From MFWN01 sp964594115 (GTDB lineage Archaea; Nanobdellota; Nanobdellia; Pacearchaeales; GW2011-AR1): a stretch of 64,000 bases of DNA. The notes beneath the pieces are model-generated. The model had not been told where the DNA came from. It worked only from the letters and a program-made list of their open reading frames with translations, and made no database searches. This document shows positions 34,395 to 43,474 of the stretch, one piece after another. Positions within the stretch are counted from its first letter, which is position 1. Each line of letters begins with the position of its first letter. Where the stretch lies: the NCBI GenBank assembly GCA_964594115.1, contig CAZQLD010000004.1:1-64000 (forward strand). Reading direction: 5' to 3'. Both the position numbers and the translations under genes were made by a program.

Positions 34395-35328
34395 TTCTCA
34401 AATCTGCTAATCCTCCTTTTCCATCATAAGAAAATTTCAAACCAAGTTCAGATTCATCAATTTCTTTATCAAAAAGAGGTTCTATTTTCAATCCAACAAT
34501 AGGGGCCCAGTGAAATAAAAAAGAAGCTATTTTTTCTACAATAGAAGAGTTTCTTTTAGTATTTTCAATGCTCATGCTAATGTCTTCTTTATCAAGTCCT
34601 GTTAGTCTGCTCATGACTTTTACTGGAGACTCTCTAGATTTCTTGTGAAAAAGAGATTGAGAGATTCTGGAAAGTGTGTATATCTGATTATAAGAATTTT
34701 TTTCTACTGAGTTTGCTGGAGATCTTTTAAGTGCTGAGGGGTGTATTGATTTCCCCTTACAAAACCAAATATATAATAATTTTCCTAATCTTCCTTGATT
34801 TATGCTTCCGCTTAGCTTTTTTCCAGAAATAAGATTGTAAGCTATAGAATAAGGAAAAGGCATATTTTTAATTGCACTTCTAAATCCTCCATGATTTTTA
34901 TGCGCTTGGTTAAATTCTCTTGGATATTTACTTTTAAAATCTATTATTCTTTTTTCAAGTGATAATTCTCCTCTTAAAGCACCTTTTATTTCTTCTTCAA
35001 GCCAAAATTCTCTTATTTTTTCTTGTATTTGTATAAGTGTTGGCGGTTTTTGTTTAGGAATTCCAAGTGCATTTCTTCCTTCAGTAATGCTCCTTCTGCC
35101 TGAATAAACTACTCCCCACCAACCTATCCTGGTTTTAGTTGTAGAAGACATTTTTCCAGATTCCATATCTTGATAATATTTTTCCAAAATATCTTGTTCA
35201 GAAGGAAGATAAAATCCACTTGCTCTTTTTATTCTAGGCCCAAATAATCTACAAGTTCCATCTACACAATGGTGTATTGTGTACCCACCTTTTTTTGTTG
35301 TTTTCAATATTTTTGTAGGTTTAGGCAT
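34395..35328 (-). CDS. Unknown protein, 3' end lost in the assembly gap
   Basis: About 311 residues are readable from ATG 35328. The head is basic (MPKPTKILKTTKKGGYTIHH) with CVDGTCRLFGPRIKR; the rest is a helical, basic protein (HKNHGGFRSAIKNMPFPYSI, KLLYIWFCKGKSIHP). No known domain seen. The ATG overlaps the end of the bacterial-type primase gene by eight bases, so the two are co-translated, and its function is probably tied to DNA replication or a mobile element. Confidence 0.6.
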
Positions 35329-37057
35329 AGTCTTTTAAATCATTTTTATATTTGGTTGATATCTCCATTATTTTGGAAAGGGGAATTCCATTTTTTATTG
35401 CTTGTCTTCCTGCACTAAAAGTGTCCCAATTAAGAATCTGCTTTAAAGCTTTTTCTAGTGTATCAAAGTTCCGAAATTCTGTTTTTTTTGGTAGCAAGAA
35501 AGTCTTTATATATTGCATATCTAATCCTGCTTCTCTTTTTTTTAGTTCTGTAAGTATTTTATCAACTTCTGTTTGTTCAAATAAGGGTTGATCATGCAAA
35601 AGAGGATAACTCATTTCTGTTTCTAAAGCATATCTAAATAATGCTCTTCTTTCAGGGTTTGTAAATATGTCTGGAGAGATTCTTTTTTCAAGATGAGTCC
35701 TAGTTTCTGGAGACTGAAGAAGCCCCTTTAATAAAACACTTTCCCAATACACTCTTGATTTTGTTTCAAAACTACCTAATGTATCATATTGTTCTCTAGA
35801 AACAGCTTTTTCGATTGCAGTTTTACTTAACCCTGTACTTTGACATATTTTCTCTATGAATATCTCAACTGTTGATGAAGGCATGCCTCTAAGGTCTTCA
35901 GAAATTTCTCTTGTAACTACTACTATATTTTCTGGAACTGTTAAATCCTTGCCTTTTGCTACTTCTAATATATAAAAGTCAGAATGGGGTATTGCTGCTA
36001 GTAGTTTTTCTTCTAAACTCTCTGCTCCTTCTTGTACTAAAATATCTGCAGGATCTTTACCTTCTTCTAAAAGGCAGACTCTTGTGTTTCCCCGTCCAAT
36101 TAGTTTTCTTGTAGCTTCAAACGCTGATTCCCTTCCTGCTTCATCTCCATCAAAAAAAAGAAAAACCTCTGCTTTTGGAAATCTTGTTGTCATTGTTCTT
36201 ACTTGTTCTTTAGTAAAAGCAGTTCCACAAGTTGCAATAAACTCTCCAAAACCATTCTGACTTGCTAAGACAACATCAAGATAGCCTTCTACTACTACTG
36301 CTCTTTGTTTTTCACGAATTGTTTTTGATGCTACAGAAAGACCATATAAAATTTCTGCTTTGCGAAATATTTGTGTTTCTGGCCCATTAATATATTTAGC
36401 AGAATTATCAACTATTGTTCTTCCTGCAAAACTTACGAGTCTTCCTATAGAGTCTGTTATAGGAAACATAATTCTTTCTTGAAATCTGTCTACTGGACTG
36501 CCAAATTTACTAACAAGCCCTGCATCTTGCAAAGTTGTTATGTCTTCAGTACCAGAAACCAGATTATTAAGTATAAAATTTCCTGATGGAGCATATCCCA
36601 AAGAAAATTCTTTAGCAGTTTCTTTACTTATCCCTCTACTTTGAAGATACTCTTGTGGAGCTTGAGTCCTCCATAGTTGCTGTTCATATAATCTCTGTGC
36701 TTGTTCTAATACATTATATAATTCTTTGGTTTCTCTATATTGTGCTCTTTCTTGCTCTGAAAAATCTAATTCTATTCCTGCTTTTTGAGCAAGCAAAGAA
36801 ACAGCTTGCGGAAAAGACAAACCTTGATGCATCATTAAAAACTTGAATGCATCGCCTCCTGCACCACACGAAAAACACTTGAATATTTGTTTCTGAGGAT
36901 TTACATTAAGAGAAGGTATATGATCATCATGAAAAGGACATAATCCTACATGTTCTTTTCCTTTTTGTTTTAATTGGATATGTTCTCTAATTAAATCCAG
37001 AATATTGGTTCTAAATTTTACCTCTTCTATTAATCTTTGATTAATCACCCCAGCCAT
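35321..37057 (-). CDS. dnaG: Bacterial-type DnaG primase with CHC2 zinc finger, 578 aa
   Basis: Makes RNA primers in bacteria and phages. N-terminal zinc finger C-P-F-H...KCFSC (Cys40, His43, Cys61, Cys64), RNA polymerase core motif RFQERIMFPITD (191-202), TOPRIM site VVVEGYLDVV (Glu257) and LFFDGDEAG (Asp303, Asp305). The C-terminal 180 residues resemble the helicase-interacting domain (VLLKGLLQSPETRTHLEK, NPERRALFRYAL). Archaea normally use PriS/PriL and a zinc-less archaeal DnaG, which is also present here at 53936. This one was therefore probably gained from bacteria or a virus. Confidence 0.92.
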   Translation of the reverse strand: MAGVINQRLIEEVKFRTNILDLIREHIQLKQKGKEHVGLCPFHDDHIPSLNVNPQKQIFKCFSCGAGGDAFKFLMMHQGLSFPQAVSLLAQKAGIELDFSEQERAQYRETKELYNVLEQAQRLYEQQLWRTQAPQEYLQSRGISKETAKEFSLGYAPSGNFILNNLVSGTEDITTLQDAGLVSKFGSPVDRFQERIMFPITDSIGRLVSFAGRTIVDNSAKYINGPETQIFRKAEILYGLSVASKTIREKQRAVVVEGYLDVVLASQNGFGEFIATCGTAFTKEQVRTMTTRFPKAEVFLFFDGDEAGRESAFEATRKLIGRGNTRVCLLEEGKDPADILVQEGAESLEEKLLAAIPHSDFYILEVAKGKDLTVPENIVVVTREISEDLRGMPSSTVEIFIEKICQSTGLSKTAIEKAVSREQYDTLGSFETKSRVYWESVLLKGLLQSPETRTHLEKRISPDIFTNPERRALFRYALETEMSYPLLHDQPLFEQTEVDKILTELKKREAGLDMQYIKTFLLPKKTEFRNFDTLEKALKQILNWDTFSAGRQAIKNGIPLSKIMEISTKYKNDLKDYA

Positions 37058-37211
37058 AATAAATAACTAAAAATCCTTTTTATTAAGATTTTTATAATCT
37101 AAAATATGTGATAGAACTTGTTGTTATATTGATTGGTGTTATATTGATTACTACTTTGTTTCAATGAATTTTTGCAGAAAGTTTTAAATAAAAAATATGA
37201 TTTATTATTGC

Positions 37212-38855
37212 ATGACTAATTATGGAACGGGAATTCAAAAAAGAATAATAGATGATTCTAATGTTAGGATTGATGGAAGATATGCAAGTATTTCTGCTGA
37301 AATTTTAGAAAAAAATAGCTCTCCAACTGCAGAAGCTATTTATACAAATCCTGCACAAATGCTAAAGCAGAATAAGAATGTACTTCCTTCTTTTTCGCTT
37401 ATTAGATATGCTAAAATAAAGAACTTTATTGATGGAGTTTATGCTATTGCAGAACTAGAGGTTGCAAAAACAGGGCATGATTTTTCTCGCCCAGATTTTT
37501 TAGATAGATTAGAAGCAGCTCTTTCAGAGCCAAATCCTAAAGCTTATGTAACTTTGGCCAGAGCATTGGAATCTAACAATCTGGATTCATCAGAAGGTTT
37601 AATTATGGGTTTAGAAAAAGCACTAGCAAATCCATCAGTCAATATTGTTCAAGGATTTTATGATTGGTCTAGTAATTTACATAGTGTTTGGAGACAAATA
37701 AGAGCAACTGGAACAGAACCTGCTGAGTTTTTTGGAGGAGAAGAATCATTTAGTAAAGAAGTGATGCAGAAGATTATGCAAGTAATTAATTCAGATAATG
37801 AACTAAGAAAAAGATGTGCGTCAATAAATGCACTTTATGCTAGATTGACAGATAAACAAAAGGAAAAAGCTTGCTTATTTCCTCCTGCATTAATGCCAGA
37901 CCAAGAATTTTTCATAGAATACTCTGGGAGAACTCAGAGTGACCTTACTGAAGGTTTGGGAAATGTTCTAGTTGAAGCTATAAAGAGAGGAGAAGTTAGT
38001 TTTAAACCTAAAAGAGGTTCTGGACTTTATACCAGGCAAATGTTTGAAGTTGAGCCTTTGGTTTTGAAAGACACAGAAGAATTTGAAAAATTCATTCCAG
38101 GAGAGAAATACTCTAAAGCTATGGAACAAGAATTTATTTCTCAGTGGGCAGGAACCCGCCATACACATGTCGCACACAGTGATTTTCCAAGAGCTATGAC
38201 CTGTGCTATTCCAGTATCAAGACTTATTTATATATCCCCAGAATTACAGGTTGAGCCTTTTTCAACATGCTATGAAAGAATGAGAAAAAGTTTAGAGTTT
38301 TTTAAAACAACTCTTACAGATGCTTTTGGATCTGGATTTCTTAAAAATAGAAGATTGTTAAATAATGGAGAAAGGAGTGAAAAGGAAATAGGACAAGAAT
38401 TTGATGAAATGGATTTATTATTGCAAGGGCTTTCTTCAATATCTAAAGACTCAATACATCAACAGTATAATCCTGAAAGAGGAACAGATAGAGCAGTTGC
38501 AGCAGCCTCTGATTGGATTTTAAATCTTTCTAAAGATCCTGATTTAAACAGAAATACAGCTATTTTTGTTCCAATAATAAGAACAGCAGATGGTTCAAGA
38601 CAGGTAGGATATATTAATGTAGGATTTATGCTAAAAAAGCTAAGAGTCAAATATAAAGATTATCCTGATGTGAAAACCAGGCGGCTTGTTGAATTTTGTT
38701 CTGAAGTTTATTCTCTTCCTGTTCTTGTACATAGAGAGGTTAGAATTCATTATAACATGAAAAATATGATTAATGATAAAATGCTAAGGGAAAGAGCACA
38801 GGGGGTTTTAGATGAAACTCAACTTGAAGGGATTGTAAAATTCTTAGAAAAATAA
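37212..38855 (+). CDS. Unknown 547-aa protein next to the primase
   Basis: Not recognised. No signal peptide or membrane span. Residue stretches such as EQEFISQWAGTRHTHVAHSD (near 310-330), DWILNLSKDPDLNRNTAIFV and the closing HREVRIHYNMKNMINDK look conserved, and the two His groups could be catalytic or metal-binding. I chose ATG 37212 (MTNYGTGIQ) over 37197 because the TATA box (gttttaaataaaa, 37180-37192) would put transcription start near 37208. Divergent from the primase operon, so both may be controlled from the same 150-base region. Confidence 0.6.
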   Translation: MTNYGTGIQKRIIDDSNVRIDGRYASISAEILEKNSSPTAEAIYTNPAQMLKQNKNVLPSFSLIRYAKIKNFIDGVYAIAELEVAKTGHDFSRPDFLDRLEAALSEPNPKAYVTLARALESNNLDSSEGLIMGLEKALANPSVNIVQGFYDWSSNLHSVWRQIRATGTEPAEFFGGEESFSKEVMQKIMQVINSDNELRKRCASINALYARLTDKQKEKACLFPPALMPDQEFFIEYSGRTQSDLTEGLGNVLVEAIKRGEVSFKPKRGSGLYTRQMFEVEPLVLKDTEEFEKFIPGEKYSKAMEQEFISQWAGTRHTHVAHSDFPRAMTCAIPVSRLIYISPELQVEPFSTCYERMRKSLEFFKTTLTDAFGSGFLKNRRLLNNGERSEKEIGQEFDEMDLLLQGLSSISKDSIHQQYNPERGTDRAVAAASDWILNLSKDPDLNRNTAIFVPIIRTADGSRQVGYINVGFMLKKLRVKYKDYPDVKTRRLVEFCSEVYSLPVLVHREVRIHYNMKNMINDKMLRERAQGVLDETQLEGIVKFLEK

Positions 38856-38868
38856 TTCTTTTTAAAAA

Positions 38869-38987
38869 TAGCGGGGGCGGGATTTGAACCACGCGACCTC
38901 GAGGTGTCCGAAATCAAGATTTCTGACAAATTAAGGAAACCTTAATTTTATGGGCCTCGCGAGCACTCCAGGCTGCTCCACCCCGCT
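38869..38987 (-). tRNA. Initiator tRNA-Met(CAU) with a 43-nt intron
   Basis: Acceptor AGCGGGG/CCCCGCT with the A1-U72 pair and A73 typical of archaeal initiators. Anticodon stem CGAGG/CCTCG, anticodon CAT at 38950-38952, intron 38906-38948 between positions 37 and 38, with two hairpins (AAATTAAGG-TTT-CCTTAATTT and GAAATC-TT-GATTTC). Two oddities: position 33 is C instead of U, and the 5' side of the T-stem (GCGTGG) has one base more than its partner (CCCGC), leaving a bulged U. CCA is not encoded. Confidence 0.88.
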
Positions 38988-39039
38988 ATGGTAAATTAAT
39001 AATCAATATACTTTTAAAGCTTGCTATTTTTAAATAGAA

Positions 39040-39738
39040 ATGAAAAAGCAAGAAAAAAAGAAGGAACTTATATTAGGTATTGATGATGCCGGCAGGGGCC
39101 CTTTAATTGGTCCAATGGCGTTAGCTGGCTGTTTGATTACAAAAGAAATAGAAAAGTATTTCAAAGAAATAAGAGTCAGGGACAGCAAATTATTAAGCGC
39201 AAGAACAAGAGAGTATCTTGCTAAAAAAATCAGGGAAAAAGCTATTTCTTATCATGTTACACTATCACATCCTTATGAAATAGATTCAAGAACAGGAGCT
39301 GGATTAAATTTAAACAAAATTGAGGCAATAAAAGCAGCTAAAATAATTAATAAGTTAACTAAAGATAAAAAAGAGGAGATTCGAGTAGTAATAGACTGCC
39401 CTTCTCCTAATAAAGAAAGCTGGAGAAGATACGTCTTAACACACATCAATAAAAATAAAAATCTGATTATTGCTTGTGAGCATAAAGCTGATAGAGATTA
39501 TGTGGCAGTTTCTGCTGCATCTATACTTGCTAAATCTGCCAGAGAGAGGGAAGTAAGTAAAATAAAGAAAAAAATAGGTAAAGACTTTGGTTCAGGATAT
39601 CCAAATGACCCAAAAACAAAAAAGTTTTTACAAGATTACAGTAAAGAGCATAAAAAAGACGGAATTTTCAGAGAAACATGGGCAACTTTCCAAAATCATG
39701 AAAAACAAAAAGAGCAGAAAAAATTATGTGAGTTTTAA
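39040..39738 (+). CDS. rnhB: Ribonuclease HII, 232 aa
   Basis: Removes RNA primers and single ribonucleotides from DNA. Motifs: GIDDAGRGPLIGPMALAG (residues 13-30), RDSKLLS, VVIDCPSPN and EHKADRDYVAVSAASILAKS with the later catalytic Asp residues. In nearly all RNase HII the first motif is G-I-D-E-A-G; here the Glu (residue 16) is Asp. The stop overlaps that of the convergent PH-domain gene by four bases. It follows the initiator tRNA. Confidence 0.93.
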   Translation: MKKQEKKKELILGIDDAGRGPLIGPMALAGCLITKEIEKYFKEIRVRDSKLLSARTREYLAKKIREKAISYHVTLSHPYEIDSRTGAGLNLNKIEAIKAAKIINKLTKDKKEEIRVVIDCPSPNKESWRRYVLTHINKNKNLIIACEHKADRDYVAVSAASILAKSAREREVSKIKKKIGKDFGSGYPNDPKTKKFLQDYSKEHKKDGIFRETWATFQNHEKQKEQKKLCEF

Positions 39739-40268
39739 ATTCCTTGTCTTGAGGCAGACTTTCTTGTAATCTTTTTCATTAAAAATTCTCTAATCTGTTC
39801 AGCTCCCTGAGTAGAGACTCCGGGAATATGCCCTTCACTTCTTGGCATTCCTCTTCTTCCATATCCTCCATGAAAACCAGCTGTTTGAATATCAACTGTT
39901 GAAAAACCCAAAATTCTGGCTAAAATCCCCCTATGAATATCTACATTCTGAACCCTTTCATAAGGAACATTTGAGTATCTTTTCCATATAATCCCTCTTT
40001 CTAACTTCAAACTTGCAGGAGTAAACTCATAAAACCATCTGTTATATGCCATTCTTGCATAAATTTCTGCTAAAATTATTATTATGATTATATAGGAAAA
40101 AATACCAATAAGAATAGCTCCTATTACAACTTCTTTTCCAAATATAGCTGCTCCAAGAAGTCCAATGAATGGGAAAAGAAACCATGAAAAAAATATTAAA
40201 ATGAATAAAGCACCAAAATACCCTCTAATTCTAAACAGCCATTTTGCTCCAGGATGTAGTTTTTCCAT
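39735..40268 (-). CDS. Membrane protein with bacterial PH-like (bPH2) domain, 177 aa
   Basis: Two hydrophobic spans in the first 80 residues (YFGALFILIFFSWFLF and VVIGAILIGIFSYIIIIIIL), then the bPH2 domain (WYEFTPASLKLERGIIWKRY-like, VPYERVQNVDIHRGIL, LGFSTVDIQTAG). The VPYxxVQNVDI and L-G-F-x-T-V-x-I positions are family hallmarks (YdbS/DUF304). Role unknown, probably lipid or envelope related. Shares its stop region with rnhB. Confidence 0.85.
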   Translation of the reverse strand: MEKLHPGAKWLFRIRGYFGALFILIFFSWFLFPFIGLLGAAIFGKEVVIGAILIGIFSYIIIIIILAEIYARMAYNRWFYEFTPASLKLERGIIWKRYSNVPYERVQNVDIHRGILARILGFSTVDIQTAGFHGGYGRRGMPRSEGHIPGVSTQGAEQIREFLMKKITRKSASRQGI

Positions 40269-40392
40269 GAAACCTAGTATGTATTTTTATTTAAAAACCT
40301 TTCTTTGATTCTAAATAAAACTTTTGAGATAGAAGTAAATCACAACAAAGTTTAAAAATCTTGAAGAAGCTCGTGATATTGGCGCGCCCCCT

Positions 40393-40536
40393 ATGAAATG
40401 GACTGATTTAAGTACACATGATAAGATTTCGCTAGAAGGACGTCAAACAAATTTTATAGAGTCCTATAGCCTGCTGATAAAAATGGCTCAAGAGCATTAT
40501 GGTAGTAAATTTAGTATAGAAACAGAATTTGAATAA
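40393..40536 (+). CDS. Small unknown protein, 47 aa
   Basis: ATG 40393 opens a 47-codon frame (MKWTDLSTHDKISLEGRQTN..., ending KFSIETEFE) with normal amino acid mix and two predicted helices. A TATA-like box (agtttaaaaatc, 40349-40360) sits 33-45 nt upstream. The base run ggcgcgcccc just before the ATG is unusually G+C rich for this window. It lies between the PH-domain protein and smc. Function unknown. Confidence 0.5.
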   Translation: MKWTDLSTHDKISLEGRQTNFIESYSLLIKMAQEHYGSKFSIETEFE

Positions 40537-40612
40537 TAAAATAACTACTCTAAAAACACTATTTCTACACTAAAAGGAAAAGTTTATAAGAAAAAACTGG
40601 GTTGTTCTTGTA

Positions 40613-43474
40613 ATGCCACAGATTAAAAAACTGGTAATGAAGGGATTTAAGAGTTTCCCTCGTGAGACAGAGATTTTGTTAGACAGGAATATGAACTGTG
40701 TTGTTGGGCCTAATGGAAGCGGAAAAAGCAATATAGCAGATGCTATTTGCTTTGTTTTAGGAAGATTAAGCATAAAGAGCATGAGGGCTGCTAAATCAGC
40801 CCATCTTATATTTGCAGGAACAAAAATAAGCAAGCCTGCAACTGAAGCCTCTGTATCTATGGTATTTGACAATTCTGACAAGGGTTTTGCGCTTCCTGAC
40901 AAGGAAGTTACTATTAAAAGGATTGTGAGAAGAAACGGTCAGGGAATTTATAAGATTAACAATAGTGTAAAAACAAGACAAGAGATATTAGAGTTATTGT
41001 CCCAGGCAGGAATAGACCCTCATGGCTTTAATATAGTTCTTCAGGGAGAGATAGCTTCTTTTGTTAAAATGCATAGTGATGAAAGAAGGAAAATTGTAGA
41101 AGAGGTTGCAGGCATTTCTGTTTATGAAGTGAGAAAGCATAGGTCTTTAAAAGAATTAGAGAGAACAGAAGAAAAGCTGAAAGAGGTTTCAGCTGTATTA
41201 AGAGAACGAACAGCTTATTTAAAAAATCTTGAAAATGAGAGGCAACAAGCCCTGCGTTTTAAGAAATTAGAAGAGAGTGTCAAGAGATGCAAGGCCTCTA
41301 TTTTGAAAAAAAAACTAGATGAAAAAATAAAAGATAAAGACAAAATAGATGAAGAGATTCACAGGAAAAATTCTGCTCTTGATAAGATAAAAATAATGAT
41401 AGGCAAGCTTCAGGAAGAGATAAAGAGTTTAAATAATAAAATAGAAGAAATAAACAATAATATTCAGAGCTCTTCTGGTGTAGAGCAGGAAACTTTGCAT
41501 TCAGAAATAGCAGAACTAAAAGCAGAAATTGCTGGTCTAGATGTGAGAAAAGAAAATTATCAAACTCAAATAGAAGGATTAGAGAAAAGAAAACAGGAAT
41601 TAGAGAAAAATATAGAGAATTCAGAAAAAGAAATTCAGGAGATGAGAAAAACCAAGGGAAAAAGCAGAAAACAAGAGTTTGTTGATAAAAAAAATGCTCT
41701 TGAAGAAATAGAGGAAAAAAGAAAAAAATTCTACTCAAAAAAATACTCGCTGGAATTAGTAGAAGAAAGAATTAAAGACAAAACAGCAAGCCTGCAAAGA
41801 ACAGAACAAGAATCTAATTTTGTCCTCGACAAAATTAAAGACTTAGAAGCTGGTTTAGAATTTAAAGATAATTTAGAAAAAAACAAAAATCTTCTTACAG
41901 AATTAAAGAAAAACTTAGAGAACAGGAAAGAAGAACAGAATAATAATGAAAAAAATATTCTTGATACAGAAAAATTAATAGCATCTGCATTAAGACAGAT
42001 AAAAGAGCTTGAGAGTATCAAAAAACAAGTAGCTGACTTGGATACCTGTCCTTTATGCAAGACAAAAATAACAAAACAGCATGTAGGACATATAGAAAAA
42101 GAATCTGATGAAAAAATTTCTTCCTTAAGAAAAGAAATTGAAGATACAGAAGAAAAGAAAAATAAATCCTGGGAGTTGAAAGATAGTTTAATCTTTAAAA
42201 TAAAGGAAATTTCAGATGAGACTGAGAAAAGAGAAAAAGATATCTTAAAGTTAGAAAATATAAATGAAAGAAAACAGCAGCTAAGAAAATTAGAAAAAGA
42301 AAAAAACAAGGCAGCAGAGGAGTTAGAAGGAATAGAAAAAGAAAGGAACAAACTGCAAAAGACAATTTCCCAGTTTAAGAATATAGAAGAAGGATATGAT
42401 TCTTTAAAGTTGGAAGTAGATGAACTAGCCAGACATGAAGAAGTTGATGTTGGTATGGAAATAACCTTGAAACAAAGAGAGCTTGACAGAATGAAACTTA
42501 TTGTAAAGCAGAGTTTAAGGGAAAAACAAGAGCTTGAAGATGAAATTTCAGAGATAATATCTGATTTAGAAGAAAAGCAAGAAGAAGCTGAAGAAAAAGA
42601 AAAGCAGGAAGAAGCTTTACAGGAAAAATTCAAGAAAATGATTACTGAGAAAAACAAGTTCCAGGACAAGATAAGATTATTTGAGTCTGACTTATTAAAG
42701 AAACAAAATGATTCTAGATTAGTAGAAGATGAGGTGAATAATTTTAAGATAAAAATTGCAGAGGTAAATGCCCAGATTGAGGGTTTTAAATCAGAGTATG
42801 AGGAATTCAAAGATGTTGAGATACTGAAACTTCCTATACCTCAATTACAGGAGAAACTAGAAAAAACACAGTCTACTCTGACTCTGATTGGAAGTGTAAA
42901 TTTAAGGGCACTAGAGGTCTATGATGATATTAAAAAACAGTATGATGCTATTGCTGAAAAAGTAGAGCACTTAAACAAAGAAAAAGAGGAGATTCTGAAT
43001 ATTATAAAAGAAATTGATAATAAAAAAATAAAAACCTTCAACAGAACACTTACAGAAATAAATTCTTTATTCTCAAGGAATTTCTCACAATTAAGTTCAA
43101 AAGGTGAGGCATTTTTAGAAAAAGAAGACAAGCAGGATGTTTTTGCCGGAGGTTTGGATATAATAATCAAGGTTGGAAAGGGAAAATATTTTGATGTTAC
43201 TTCTTTATCTGGAGGAGAGCAGACGCTTATTGCTCTTGCCCTAATATTTGCAATTCAGGAATACCGCCCTTATTCTTTTTATATTTTTGATGAGATAGAT
43301 GCTGCTCTTGACAAGAGAAACAGTGAAAGACTTGCTGTATTATTAAAAAAACATATGAAAGCTGGACAGTATATCATGATAACCCATAATGATGCCTTGA
43401 TTTCAGAGTCAACAACACTTTATGGGGTAAGCATGCAAGAGGGCATAAGCAAGGTGTTAAGTCTAGAGGTTTAA
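40613..43474 (+). CDS. smc: SMC-family ATPase with a central zinc hook, 953 aa
   Basis: Chromosome organisation or repair ATPase. Head halves are SMC-like: Walker A VGPNGSGKSN (31-40), Q-loop IVLQGEIASF, and at the end signature SLSGGEQTLIALAL, Walker B FYIFDEIDAALD. Between them are two long coiled coils. Normal SMC proteins (about 1150-1200 aa) carry a 150-200 residue globular hinge at the middle; here the centre is only DLDTCPLCKTKITKQH, with a C-P-L-C pair at residues 479-482, the Rad50 zinc-hook motif. Residue 476 is the exact midpoint. It should dimerise through Zn. A very short TATA leader precedes it. Confidence 0.9.
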   Translation: MPQIKKLVMKGFKSFPRETEILLDRNMNCVVGPNGSGKSNIADAICFVLGRLSIKSMRAAKSAHLIFAGTKISKPATEASVSMVFDNSDKGFALPDKEVTIKRIVRRNGQGIYKINNSVKTRQEILELLSQAGIDPHGFNIVLQGEIASFVKMHSDERRKIVEEVAGISVYEVRKHRSLKELERTEEKLKEVSAVLRERTAYLKNLENERQQALRFKKLEESVKRCKASILKKKLDEKIKDKDKIDEEIHRKNSALDKIKIMIGKLQEEIKSLNNKIEEINNNIQSSSGVEQETLHSEIAELKAEIAGLDVRKENYQTQIEGLEKRKQELEKNIENSEKEIQEMRKTKGKSRKQEFVDKKNALEEIEEKRKKFYSKKYSLELVEERIKDKTASLQRTEQESNFVLDKIKDLEAGLEFKDNLEKNKNLLTELKKNLENRKEEQNNNEKNILDTEKLIASALRQIKELESIKKQVADLDTCPLCKTKITKQHVGHIEKESDEKISSLRKEIEDTEEKKNKSWELKDSLIFKIKEISDETEKREKDILKLENINERKQQLRKLEKEKNKAAEELEGIEKERNKLQKTISQFKNIEEGYDSLKLEVDELARHEEVDVGMEITLKQRELDRMKLIVKQSLREKQELEDEISEIISDLEEKQEEAEEKEKQEEALQEKFKKMITEKNKFQDKIRLFESDLLKKQNDSRLVEDEVNNFKIKIAEVNAQIEGFKSEYEEFKDVEILKLPIPQLQEKLEKTQSTLTLIGSVNLRALEVYDDIKKQYDAIAEKVEHLNKEKEEILNIIKEIDNKKIKTFNRTLTEINSLFSRNFSQLSSKGEAFLEKEDKQDVFAGGLDIIIKVGKGKYFDVTSLSGGEQTLIALALIFAIQEYRPYSFYIFDEIDAALDKRNSERLAVLLKKHMKAGQYIMITHNDALISESTTLYGVSMQEGISKVLSLEV

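Noticed and set aside
33389..35328. One fused gene running through the N gap
   Set aside because: The gap is a conventional 100 N of unknown true length, so the frames on either side cannot be joined.
41731..42810. Long minus-strand open frame (359 codons) inside the SMC gene
   Set aside because: It is antisense to a coiled coil; the A-rich Lys/Glu codons give Phe/Ser/Leu-rich antisense frames without stops. No start signal or domain.
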